Of a stretch of 64,000 nucleotides of DNA, positions 32,161 to 42,089 are shown piece after piece. The notes beneath the pieces are model-generated. The model saw nothing but the letters and a program-made list of their open reading frames with translations, searched no databases and was not told the DNA's origin. The position numbers were made by a program, and so were the translations under genes. How positions within the stretch are numbered: the stretch's first letter is position 1; each line of letters opens with the position of its first letter. This DNA comes from Endomychus coccineus (Eukaryota > Arthropoda > Insecta > Coleoptera > Endomychidae), in assembly GCA_958510875.1 (NCBI GenBank), contig OY294067.1, positions 29,624,912-29,688,911 on the forward strand, given 5' to 3'.

Positions 32161-32614
32161 GTGTGTTATCTTTTTCATGCAGTATTGACGTAAAATGACA
32201 TCGAGTGAATGACTCATCACAGAGTTCATTGCAATGTTTCATATTTATTCCTATTCATTGTTTAGGTTTCAATATGCTGATGTTCACAACATATGAACCG
32301 TGGGAACTATTCTATGTTATGAGTAAATTGCTGAACAAGAAAAATATCTAATGAATCATTGTACCCGTTAAATTAAAAAATCAACATTAAAAATACCTAC
32401 ATATTCAAAATAAATAAACTGTCCTTCACCAGTTGAGGGCCAATATACAAATAATCTACATTATCGTAAAAAGTTTGCTTGAAATATTACTTCATCGATC
32501 AGAAATTTTAATTTCCAGCCTCCATTTAATATTCACATTTGAAATGCATACGGCGTAAACAATACGCATATGTGCATGTGGCGTGATTTTTGCGCTAAAA
32601 ATAATGTTAAAGTA

Positions 32615-32705
32615 CAACTGAGTTTACTCTGATGATGGCTACTTGGTAGCCGAAAGGTCCTCAGTATTTCAACAGTATTTTTAGTGAGTAAGGGTGATAA
32701 TATCT
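32615..32705 (+). mobile_element. Solitary PLE-B terminus
   Basis: AGTTTACTCTGATGATGGCT to GTGAGTAAGGGTGATAAT, matching 55045-55135 and the reverse complement of 13425-13500. No PLE coding sequence is attached. Confidence 0.75.
32625..32666 (+). ncRNA. Hammerhead-like ribozyme motif (PLE-B), best copy
   Basis: TACT (32625-32628), CTGATGA (32629-32635), one extra T, stem II GGCTAC-TTG-GTAGCC, GAAA (32652-32655), stem III AGG-T-CCT, C (32662), then AGTA, which pairs with TACT. The core is intact; predicted cleavage follows C32662. Stem III has a one-base loop, so it could only close well between two molecules. Confidence 0.7.
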
Positions 32706-32800
32706 TAAACGTGCCCTGATAAAATTATTACAGTAAACCACGTTATAAGAGCATGAAGCTTTGGATGGTCTTGGTGCTTACTTGTTGAAAATTCATATCT

Positions 32801-33000
32801 ATAGTTTTAATAAGAAATACACTTGTAAATAATTTTCAGAAACTTCGTTTTTATTAAACAAAACGTGACCTGTTTCACCACACGGTGGCTTTATCAAAAA
32901 ATGACGATAAAGCCACCGTGTGGTGAACATGTCACATTTTGTTTAATAAAAACGAAGTTTGTGAAAATTTATTTACAAGTGTATTTTTTATTAAAACTAT
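32801..33000. repeat. 200-bp near-perfect palindrome
   Basis: ATAGTTTTAATAAGAAATAC at the left mirrors the right end, and GATAAAGCCACCGTGTGGTG occurs in both orientations around a centre of about ten bases (32897-32906). The arms are about 95 bp with few mismatches. GATAAAGCC...GGTGAAAC has a stem flanked like the PLE termini here, so it may be two head-to-head termini of another PLE family. Confidence 0.85.
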
Positions 33001-33220
33001 AATTACCATGAACTTTGAAAGCAAAATATTTTAGAAAACGCCGAATCAAGCGCTCTATTTTGTTTATATAAATTTTAAAGGGGGTTCCACAGAATTGAAG
33101 CTAAAACATGGAGCTAGGATCGAACAAATGAATTGTACAACATTATTATTGAATCACTATTATAAATTAGGCGACAACTTTGGATGATAAACCCAGCATT
33201 CTGTAGAAGTTAGATTCCAT

Positions 33221-33915
33221 GTGAGACGCAAATGACAGTTTCACATCAAATAAAACTACCAAGTCTGAAACGAACAAGTTTGTAATTGCGAATAATAGGC
33301 GTAATTTTCTTGTTAAAAGTCATTACATTGCACCTTCAAACACTAAGCTCCAAATGATTTATTACACACAAAGTACTAAGTGCTTCCAAGTCATGATGCA
33401 GTGAGATACAATATAAAGAATTTTTTACTGCCTAGTAAAGTTTCAAGTCATTTGCGTATAGAAGAAAGAAACAGAAAATAAAGAGGAAATGCTAGAAGCA
33501 ATTGATTCAATGTGAGACGCAAATGAAAGTTTCACGTCAAATAAAACTCCTAAGTCTCTGAAACGAACAAGGGTTGTATGAACAAGTTTGTAATTGTAAA
33601 TAATAGGCTATACTTTCTTATTAAAAGTCATTACAGTGCACTTACAAACACTAAGCTCCAAATGATTTATTACACACAAAGTACCAAGTCATGATGCAGG
33701 GAGATACAACATAAAGAATTCTTTACTGCCTAGTAAAGTTTCAAGTCATCTGCGTATAAAAGAAAATAAAGAGATAATGTCATTGATAAATAAATTGGAT
33801 AGAATTGGTCCAAGTACAGAATCTTGAGGTACACCTTAAGTGACATAAAATGAATAAGATTTGAAACCTCGATAGTCCACATATTGATATCTATCTATCA
33901 CTTAGGTAAGACTTC
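33221..33915 (-). pseudogene. LINE reverse transcriptase relic with internal tandem duplication
   Basis: On the minus strand, KSYLSDR, then SGVPQDSVLGPILFNLFIND-like sequence (in more than one frame) at about 33870-33780, then LYANDLKLY, EALSTLCVINHLELSV and VMTFNKK. This is the middle of a jockey-like RT; the YADD motif has become Y-A-N-D. The segment carrying these motifs is present twice: about 33221-33490 and 33511-33775 are direct repeats (TGTGAGACGCAAATGA...AAATAAAGAG). There are many lesions. Confidence 0.65.
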
Positions 33916-35359
33916 CAAAATTTGTAAATCCAAAACAAACCATTTTATTTAATAAAATAATGTGATCCATTTTATCCAATATATTGTAAAAACGCAATAT
34001 TATTAGGTTTTTAATGAAAAATTGCAAAACATTCAGCCATGCAATCAAAAGATTTGAAAGAATTTTCGGTAATATGTATAAGTAGTGAAACAATAATACG
34101 AATCATCAATCGGGCATATTGATTAAAATTAAAAAAAAAATGATTTGAACTTCAATACTTTGTGATGTGTAAGTGCACATGTTTTGACACGGTTATATTA
34201 TAAACCGTGACTTAAAAGTTTTACTTGAATGCACATTGTATGTTGCAGATTTGATGTATTCTTGGAAAGAGAAATTTATAACTTACTTAACATATATTGT
34301 ATGCTACAGCATGATCCGATCTTTTGTGAATGCTGAAATAAAAAAAGTACCGTATTTCACACTGATGTATGTCATTTCCAAGGCACTACAACAAGATTAG
34401 TGAATAATGACCCAAAATAGAATAACATTGCTTTGAAAATACTTTTGTTTGAAATTATGGAGTACATTATCAGAGCAGTATTGTTTTATTTAACGTACAA
34501 TAATATAAATATTATTTCTTCATATTTAATATGGAATTGGCTAACCTCTAAAGAAACAAATAAATAGACTGTCCAAGGTTATCGTTTACTCCTAAGATTA
34601 TTCATTTAATTATGATTAGAGCATTAAAATCTATCAATTAAATACACGAGTTTTAATGGTGTGAGAAAAGTGTATCTAAAAGGGAAGGACGGTAGTGACT
34701 TAGTTACCTAGCCTAGATGATCAAGTTGAAGCAGAATGTGTTTTTAATCGTAATAATCAAACCAAAACATGGTAATTTCATATCAATTGAAATTTTACGA
34801 AATTTATTTTTCTCATATTTATTTCATTCAACCAATATTCAATATTGATATTGAAGATAATGTTACTTCTTAAGAATTCTAGTTTCATTCGTAATGAATT
34901 TTGATGAATTTTTTTGATTTATCTATATATTAGAGGTTTTTGAAAATGGAAATATTATTTTATACCGATTGAATATTTTCACTTCTAAACTAATTAAATT
35001 TCTTGATCTCTATTGAGCCGAAAAGTAACATGTATAGTGGTACTAGTAATAGTGCTTGGTTTATTTCTCCATTTGCTTGGGAACATTGTATCGAAATCGC
35101 GGTAAAAGAAGTATGTTCACCTTTTAATCTACTGTTTGAAAAGAAAACCTTTTCATTTTGTTTCCCAATCACTGGTTCCAGTAAATAGTTCACCGGAGTT
35201 TAGACAGTAAGCAGAACGTCATGTGCAAAATAACTACCGGTTTTCCTCTAAAACAGTAGTTGTGGGATGCGCTTTCCACCCATCGTATTGATGAGAATTT
35301 ATATTTTCTTTTTTTTTAATAATTAAAAATAATTTTGTATGTATTTTTTTTATTATATA
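33916..35359. other. AT-rich gene-free stretch
   Basis: No coding, RNA or repeat feature recognised. Confidence 0.5.
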
Positions 35360-35403
35360 TAGATTCTCGGGAAATAGGTCACACTTATGCTTTATATTTT
35401 CTC

Positions 35404-35442
35404 GTTTTTACGTACGTTTCGGTTTCACGACCATCATGAGAA
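35404..35442 (-). ncRNA. Hammerhead-like motif (PLE-A), mutated
   Basis: Minus strand CTCATGA in place of CTGATGA, then GGTC-GTGA-AACC, GAAA, ACGTACGT. The G-to-C change in the core should inactivate it. Confidence 0.55.
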
Positions 35443-35918
35443 AAGGTAATATATACAATTTTATAACATTACCATACATTCCGGAGACCTCAGAGAAAAT
35501 TAAGAAATGTTTGAAAAAGTATGATATAAATGTCGCGCATAAGCCTACTAACTGTGTTGGAAAATATTTCTCAAATCTAAAACCTTTAATACCTAAAGAT
35601 AAACAAACCCACACAGTATTCAAATTAAATTGTTCAGATTGCGATGGGACTTATAATGGAATCTCTAAGCAATATTTACAAAAAAGAATGTATGGCCATA
35701 AGTGTAGCACAAGAAACAAAAATCCCACCGCCCTTGCTAAACACTGCTTTGATTATAACCATCAATTAGATTACAATAATATTAATATTTTAACTAAGGA
35801 AACCAATTATTATAAAAGCTCTATTCTAGAGATGATTCACATGAAATGTGACTCCAAATGTGTAAATCATAGAACAGATATTCAGGCACTAAGTCAAATT
35901 TATACTAACTTAAATTAA
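35436..35918 (+). CDS. PLE-A GIY-YIG endonuclease segment
   Basis: 160 residues without stops, the cleanest PLE protein piece in the window. It has TLPYIPETSEKIKKCLKKYD (the linker after RT), NVAHKPTNCVGKYFSNLKPL, then HTVFKLNCSDCDGTYNGISK, QYLQKRMYGHK, LAKHCFDYNH and SSILEMIHMKCDSKCVNHRT. This is the GIY-YIG nuclease of Penelope-like elements, which nicks target DNA. GTY...NGI stands for the GIY-YIG pair, with the conserved Arg and Glu present. The C-x-x-C and C/H residues around the core suggest the zinc-binding variant usual in PLEs. The first residues come from the inverted terminus, so the Met is not the native start. RT is missing. Confidence 0.85.
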   Translation: MRKGNIYNFITLPYIPETSEKIKKCLKKYDINVAHKPTNCVGKYFSNLKPLIPKDKQTHTVFKLNCSDCDGTYNGISKQYLQKRMYGHKCSTRNKNPTALAKHCFDYNHQLDYNNINILTKETNYYKSSILEMIHMKCDSKCVNHRTDIQALSQIYTNLN

Positions 35919-36304
35919 AACTCTTGCAAATTCCTACATGCGTTTTTATAATGTTAAAAGTTAATTTTAGGTAGAATGTCAATAGTATATATCCAATAAC
36001 TGACAAACCTTTTCCTATTAGCTCGTAAATCTAACATCTGGTTTGAAAGTGGATACTTGAAACCAATGTTCTCGTTTCTAGTCGTTCACACACTTTGTTG
36101 ACATGAACTTGCATTTATTAAGCGTACTGCTTAACAGTGGATTCTTGATATATTATACTTATAACATTGATGTGTTACAATTTCGATTATTCGTGTTTCT
36201 GTTCTATGGGCGACGTGGGCATTTTAATTGAGATTGGTGCGATAAGGAACCTTTGTGTAATACAATTAGTTTTAAGCAATCCAGTTCTAGACATAATAAG
36301 GATT

Positions 36305-36345
36305 CCGATGATGGTCGTGAGACCGAAACGTACGTAAAGACGAGA
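36305..36345 (+). ncRNA. Hammerhead-like motif (PLE-A), mutated
   Basis: CCGATGA in place of CTGATGA, then GGTC-GTGA-GACC, GAAA, ACGTACGT, AAAGACG. Core U to C. Confidence 0.55.
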
Positions 36346-36425
36346 AAATATAAAGCATAAATGTTAATGTGACCTATTTCCCGAGAATTTATATATAATT
36401 CATACCTGGGACAAGAATCATTATT

Positions 36426-37296
36426 ATGTATTTTTTTTTAATATTTGAACTACATGAGAGCGAAACCTATAATATTAGTAGAACTATGTGAGCCAGCGGT
36501 GGAGTATTGGGAGAGCATTGGAATTTTTCCGAAAATTAATTTTTCAACATCGATTTCGTTAAGAACGGCATCGAAAATATGTTATCTGGCCCAATGACAA
36601 CTTATACATAAATTGTACAGCAATTTTTCTCGAAAATTCCATGGGTTTTCCCTCCTCATGATCACTAAGCCTGAAAATATATTCCAATACCAAACTTCCA
36701 TATTAAGCTCCAAAATGTTGTCTATTAGTGCATATTGACAAATTTTCTCATATTTCCGGTGACAGTTTTCAGTCTTTTTGATTCCGGTTTCGTAATCAGC
36801 GACCTCAAAAACCTATCGGACTACACTGCCTTCCTTAAAACCTCAACTCTTAAAACGTTCGATGTGTCAAACTGTTTATATCTGAAACAATCGCGTTTTT
36901 CTAAAATTCATCATGCAGTCCTTGTTTTTCTCAATATAACCATAATTTTTGTTTGCAATATAAATATGTAGAATATTTACTAATAATTGTAGACTAAATG
37001 TTTTTTTTAACTTTTTGGAAAATTTGAAAAAAATATCAAATGGGGACTTACTTAGTAACAAAGGGATATAACAAAGTATAACATTTTCAAATGATTTATT
37101 AAAATTGTATGCCCCCAAAATAGGATAGAATTATCATGCTCAAAAAACACGTTTCTATTATACAAGTGGCGGGAATAATTGGTCGTAATTTTGAATTTAA
37201 ATTACTATTCCTTATATATGTATATATGTATATATATTTATGCATTCTTGGTATTTTGGTTCGTATATATACTGAAAATAAAATAAAAATTCTTTT
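36426..37296. other. Gene-free stretch with one dispersed motif copy
   Basis: TAATCAGCGACCTCAAAAAC (36793-36812) is a solo reverse-strand copy of the GGTTTTTGAGGTCGCTGATT core. Otherwise AT-rich and featureless. Confidence 0.5.
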
Positions 37297-37345
37297 TGAT
37301 GTTTCGACAATGTTTATTATCTTTATCAAAATTGTGAATTAGTGT
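37297..37345 (-). mobile_element. Possible terminus of the PLE-C family
   Basis: Minus strand: TTTTGATAAAGATAATAAAC, ATTGTCGAAACATCAAAAAG. The layout GAT-A-A-x-G...GTCGAAAC is like a decayed PLE terminus, and it lies downstream of the PLE-C nuclease on the same strand. No convincing hammerhead core. Confidence 0.35.
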
Positions 37346-37738
37346 AATTTAGAAAAGAATAGATCATTTCGGTTAATGAAATGCATTTGCAGCCGACTTG
37401 TGTTTTAAGATCCAATTAAAACTGCAGAAAACATTGGATCGGTTGTGTGTGAAAGAGTAATGTATGGCTAATTACAATTGGAAATGGATTGAATTTAGTT
37501 AAACATAAGACATTTTAAGATTATACAATTCTAAATATCTATGATTATTGAATGAATTAGTTATTCTATGATAAACACTTCACATCATAAACAACTTATC
37601 AAGTTCAAGATAATTCTATGGAATTTAACCTCAAAATTGTTACTTATATTGTCATAGTTAAATAATACGTTATCTGTTTTTTAGGTTGAATTTTAAATAG
37701 ACGAATGGAAAGTGGTGCTTCAAACTAATAGAATTTTG

Positions 37739-38430
37739 TTAAGTTTGAATCAGATTATTGTAGAGTTTCGAAAGATTGGAATCTATTTTGTCATTTACAC
37801 AATTGTTCTTTTTAATTTGAATACATTCTAATATCAAACGTTTGTTGTCATTCTTTTCAATATTTAAAATTTTTGTATTGTTGTAGTCAAATGTATGGTT
37901 AATGTCTTTTACATGTTTATTGAGCGCAGTTAATGAATTTTTGGTATATTTGTGCCCATTCAATCTTTTTTCGAGGTATTCTGAAGATTGGCCAATGTAT
38001 ACCTTTTCGCAATCTTTGTAAGGGATGGAATAAACAGTATGGGTTATTTTTTTGAAAGATACGCTGCTTTTTAGTTTTGTAAAGAGACTTTTCTGATTTA
38101 AATAACTCTTATGACATATATGTAGGTCATAAGGTTTCACTATATTTATATAATTTTTCTGAAAGACCATTAATATATGGTAGTGACATGTAATGATTAT
38201 CATTTGATTCCTCATTATTGGTATTGATTTCACCAGATGAGTTATAAGATTTATGAATTTTGTCCTTAGTTATTGAATTGACTAAATCAATGGGATAACC
38301 ATTTTTTATTAAAGTTTCTTTCGTGTTTGTAATAGCCGTATTTCTCAGTTCAGGAGAACTTAGTCGAATAGCTCTATCTATCAGATTTATAATAACATTT
38401 TTCTTTCGAGTCAATGCTTTGGAGATATAC
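37739..38430 (-). pseudogene. PLE-C: RT end and GIY-YIG endonuclease
   Basis: From about 38420 the minus strand reads SLYISKALTRKKNVIINLID, RAIRLSSPELRNTAITNTKE, LIKNGYPIDLVNSITKDK, then HYMSLPYINGLSEKLYKYSE. After a frameshift near 38150 it continues KPYDLHICHKSYLNQKSLFT, THTVYSIPYKDCEKVYIGQS, SEYLEKRLNGHK, ALNKHVKDINHTFDYNNTKI and LILECIQIKK. The GIY-YIG pair (KVY...YIG), Arg (EKRLNGHK) and Glu (LECIQIK) are intact. It is a third Penelope family, distinct from PLE-A and PLE-B. One frameshift; N-terminal RT replaced by a LINE fragment. Confidence 0.85.
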
Positions 38431-38637
38431 AATGATACAATTAGAGATTTGCTGACATCATAGCCATATTGCCGGTCATTCACAATTTTGTAGCTCTCTA
38501 GAATTGATCAGTTCGATGTTGATTGCTTTCTCCATCACTTTAGAGATCACAGATAATAGTGCAATGAGTCTATAATAATTAGTAGGAAGGATCTCCTTTC
38601 TTTTTTTTGGAATTGGGTATAGCGCGCGAAGCTCGAA
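38431..38637 (-). pseudogene. Jockey-like LINE RT fragment inside a mosaic
   Basis: The minus strand reads PIPKKRKEILPTNYYRLIAL, LSVISKVMEKAINIELINS, then after a shift NDRQYGYDVSKSL. N-Y-R-P-I-A-L-L-S-V-I-S-K-V-M-E-K ... N-D-R-Q-Y-G-F is the start of jockey-like RT. It is joined without a gap to a different LINE on its upstream side and to PLE-C on its downstream side, all on the same strand. Confidence 0.75.
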
Positions 38638-39082
38638 CAGGAGATCTTGATACTTTGTCTATTTTTCTTGCATTTTCAAGACTATGCTCTCGTTTGCCAG
38701 AGCAGAGAATTCGACGACATATATATTCTCGGTTTATGTATGGAGGACCTATTTGGATCTGACGGTCGGAAACGGATAATTCCAGTAGATCCGGAATTTT
38801 TCGTTTCCAACAACGGACTCAACATCTCCTGGCATGCAAGGTAGCATAGGGTCTTGGTATATTCCCTACGAGTGCCTCAGATCCCGTAGGATAGCATTAT
38901 GGCAATGATTGTACGCTGAGGCCGCTTTTGACGGACATGCCGGCAGTAGGTGGAAAAGCGTCTCAGGCGCCTTTTGACAGGCCCTGCAGCTGACATTAGG
39001 AACATGCAGAACCATCACGTTGCGACGATAGACCAATGTGTTGATTACGCCATCTTGGCAAGCCCGGTTTCGGATGTAAGCC
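38638..39082 (-). pseudogene. Restriction-like-endonuclease LINE, C-terminal part
   Basis: The minus strand reads ACQDGVINTLVYRRNVMVLH, VPNVSCRACQKAPETLFHLL, PACPSKAASAYNHCHNAILR, DLRH, then after shifts NEKFRIYWNYPFPTVRSK and TKYQDLLFELRALY. C-x-x-C...H-x-x-x-x-C followed by K-I-Y-W-x-Y-x-F and K-Y-x-D-L-x-x-E-L is the C-terminus of LINEs that use a restriction-enzyme-like nuclease (R2/R4/Dong type). The zinc knuckle is complete; the PD-(D/E)-x-K part is damaged. Confidence 0.7.
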
Positions 39083-39385
39083 CGGCTGACGTCCGTTTGG
39101 TCGACGTAACAGTCCGCCACGAGAATGGGGACTATCTCGCCCAGGGATGATCAAACAAAATCGAAAAATATAGCGGGCTACTACCTCACCTCCAGAATGT
39201 CCACGGAGCAGACTCTGGGGAAGTCCTACCGGTCATGGTAGGAACGAGGGAGGCAATGCCCAGGGAGACGGTCAATGCTCTCGCCAAGCTGGGCATTAAA
39301 GACCGCAAGACGCTGTTAACTATTTCGTTAATGGCGCACCGTAGCTCCATTGAAATGTATCATACATTCATGGACTACAACGCCC
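39083..39385 (+). pseudogene. Restriction-like-endonuclease LINE, inverted C-terminal piece
   Basis: The plus strand reads VRLVDVTVRHENGDYLAQG, one stop, SNKIEKYSGLLPHLQNVHGA, EVLPVMVGTREAMPRETVNA, LAKLGIKDRKTLLTISLMAH and RSSIEMYHTFMDYN. L-V-D-V-T-V...K-I-x-K-Y-x-x-L-L...V-x-P-V-x-V-G-T-x-x is the last part of the same class of LINE as 38638-39082, but on the opposite strand and beginning where that one begins. One stop only. Confidence 0.7.
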
Positions 39386-41489
39386 CCCTCGGACCGCATC
39401 GATGACAACCCTGATGCTTCGATGCGGAAACTTCTGACCACCAAGCCCGCTGGTACTTCTTTTTTAACACTGTGACGTCCTTTATTGTTGATTTTAATCA
39501 TTTATATTTATTATTTTAACCTGTGGTGTTGTCCTGTGTATTCGTACACAACCGGCAGAGATGTTGGCCTTTTACACCCTCATCTCTGCTGCTAGTCATC
39601 GTCTAGTCATAAGTGTTTCGTTTTATCAAACGTATTTTAATTAGCTTTTGCTAAGTGTACCAGCGCTGCAAGTCGTAGAGGACTACCATCAGAGGTTGGT
39701 GGTAGTGCCACGGCGGCGGAGCCAGCTGCTCTTTTGTCCTTTAGGGCAAACAGCTGGGCGGAAACCTCCACGCGGTTTTCCCTGGTAACGGGACCTGAAG
39801 TCCTCACAGAGGTTCGACGGTCCCGGCCAATATCCGCTTACTCAGACGAGGACTCTGTTAGTAGCTAATCTTCCACCCGTACGAAGACTCTCTTGGGCAG
39901 GCCAGTCAGGCAGGTTTCCCTCCCGCGGGGGGATTGGTCTGAAGTTTCAGATAGTAGTGGCGAGTTCTTTGTTGGGTACCTAGTGCAAAAATGGGGGAGC
40001 TCATTTTACAACTGCAGACCTCCCCTCCCGGCCAGGTACCCCCCTACATTTGTTAGGGCGACCACACCCACACGAGTGGAAAGTCCATCATGATCATGAA
40101 ATCGAATGATGCAGCAAATAGCCGAACGTCAACCTGGTTGAGTCAGCCGAGAATTTCGATGTTTCTGTAAAAAACACCGTGTATCAGCTTGTCGACGTAT
40201 GCCGTCTGAGCATAAGATCTTGATCCACGACTTTTATCTGGGCTTTCAGGCGAGAAGGATAAAACTCGAGGTCGCCCTCTATGGTAATAAAAAACAAGTT
40301 ATACGTTTATTAAAGTATCTAAGTGTAGGTTCTTGCGGTAGTAGCCCAACTTCATGCAACTTATGATAAGATAAAATGTCCTATCTTCAAAATTTAGAGT
40401 TAGGACTATCTATTTTAGTAAATGCTGAATAGGCCGTTTTGATTAAGGAAATCAGTATAGTATATCTATGACATAGGACAATAAATGTAAGCTATTTAAA
40501 CAGATAATATAAGCGCATTTATGACGTTCTGATGTAAGAAAACCAATAAATGCATTAAAAGCAAAATTTAACGAAAATGTAGCTAGGATGTTTTAACTAA
40601 GGAGACATTTTCAACTCGAAAACATGAATACTTTTTGGAATGTTGCATCTGTTAAGTTTTATTGTTTAATCAAGGAATAAAAAAATTAGCTCCGGGAGTT
40701 CGGACCATTATATAAGTCGTTCTGATGGGTAAACGAAGGTAATGCAGGAGGTTCCATTCGATAAACTGTATTGCGACAAAATTCCTTCATGAACGCCATA
40801 ATTTACTCGACTAAAAGTCTGGTTCAGATGATTGTTCATAGGAAGTGAAGGGAGCGCTCAATGCAGCCCTAGGCCCTAGTTAGAAGAGCGGTGGCGGCTT
40901 TAGATGTCGCGCATACTAGGGCACTTACGCATATTGCTTTTATTATTATTCGGCATGTTCCAATTGAGCATTCCCATTCAGAGAGGTATTAATCTCTCCA
41001 CAAACTTTGTTCATGTTTGTACAGGGGCTTACAACACTTACCGGCAAATCTCCACATAAGGTTACTATTTTCATATCGTTACGATCTTTGTTCTACTGAT
41101 ATTATCTTTAAAGGCGAGATAATCTTTCTTAAACGGTTAACCCCGAAAGAAAACATTTGCCAGATTACTGATTTGTCATACCCTTCAAAACGGTAGTAAA
41201 TGATGAGTTCTAGATTCAGATTTCATATTTATAGTTGCAATTATAACTCAAGTTATTGAATATTAACATACCTTAATTATTAATATTCAGTATATATCTA
41301 TGGTTTCGACGTATACGTAATGTAAAATCATATTAACTTTCGGAAGTTGGAGAATTGAACTCAAATTTACACAAATCTTGTACCTATTTCTTAAAAATCA
41401 GAATTAAAACGTTGCCTTCAAAACAAAAAATAATCTATACTCATATATATTATTAATTCAAAATCTAGAAAAATAAAATAAATCTGAAC
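39386..41489. other. Gene-free stretch, GC-rich at 39440-40120
   Basis: 39440-40120 is clearly richer in G and C than the surroundings and directly follows the plus-strand LINE end, so part may be its 3' UTR. Open frames there (for example 39893-40093) have no recognisable domain. 40120-41489 is AT-rich and featureless. Confidence 0.45.
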
Positions 41490-41580
41490 TGGAACTTACA
41501 GACTGAGGTGTAGTGACTGTAATGTCTTGTACGTAGGACAAACTGGACGCAGTTTCAGTGCAAGGTTCACCATTGATCCC
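41490..41580 (+). pseudogene. GIY-YIG core fragment of a PLE
   Basis: TYRLRCSDCNVLYVGQTGRS then FSARFT. C-x-x-C-x-x-x-Y-V-G-Q-T-G-R-S-F is the start of a Penelope-type GIY-YIG nuclease; it resembles NVLNVGQTGRSF of the relic at about 21.4 kb. Only about 30 residues survive. Confidence 0.65.
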
Positions 41581-41689
41581 AATAGATAGATAAATATATT
41601 TAAATTGTGTTACATTAATCATTTTGATTACAGCATGTCAAATTAGGTACAAATAATTTTACAAAAATGTTTACAAAAGTAGAGTTGAA

Positions 41690-42060
41690 TTAAGGCTATG
41701 AAGTCAAATTAAGCAGTAAATTTCTTTAGAATGAAGCAATTCCTCTACCGAATAAAATGCGTGAAATAGAAGTAAATTCCTTATTGTTTTCTTAAACCGC
41801 TTTTGAGATAGGTCTTCAATTTGCTGAGAGAGTTTATTGTAGATTTTTATATTAGAAGAGTTTTCAATTGATTTCGTTAAGCGTAGAAGACCTGATTAAT
41901 TTGTCAGATCTTTTAGGGTAGGTATGGAAATCAGAATTAACCTTATACTTTCCCAAATTATGATGAACTTCAGAGTGGTTAAAATGTAGAGAGAGGAAAA
42001 TGTAAGTTTTTAGTAAAATAAACAAGGGCTTACAGTGAGCACTTGCACCAAAGTTAGCTA
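41690..42060 (-). pseudogene. LINE ORF2 extreme C-terminus relic
   Basis: The minus strand reads HFNHSEVHHNLGKYKVNSDF, HTYPKRSDKLIRSSTLNEIN, then NLQ, TLSANRRPISKAV and NKEFTSISRILF. Y-x-x-R-x-K-x-x-L ... L-Y-N-x-L-x-x-x-I-x-x-L ... F-Y-S-x-x-E is the typical tail of jockey/CR1-like ORF2; the match is loose because of several indels. It abuts the mariner copy 2 relic. Confidence 0.4.
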
Positions 42061-42089
42061 GTACTCTGATTTCCTTTTTTTAAGAGTGA

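Larger units (their letters stand above)
35360..36425 (+). mobile_element. PLE-A copy with inverted termini
   Basis: The left end (35360-35442) is the PLE-A terminus on the minus strand; the right end (36230-36425) is the same terminus on the plus strand. Between them are the nuclease frame at 35436-35918 and its 3' UTR. The RT is absent. Both hammerhead-like cores have one altered core base. Confidence 0.85.

Noticed and set aside
37297..37345. Hammerhead ribozyme in the PLE-C terminus
   Set aside because: No CTGATGA-like box and no stem II of usable length; kept only as a possible terminus.
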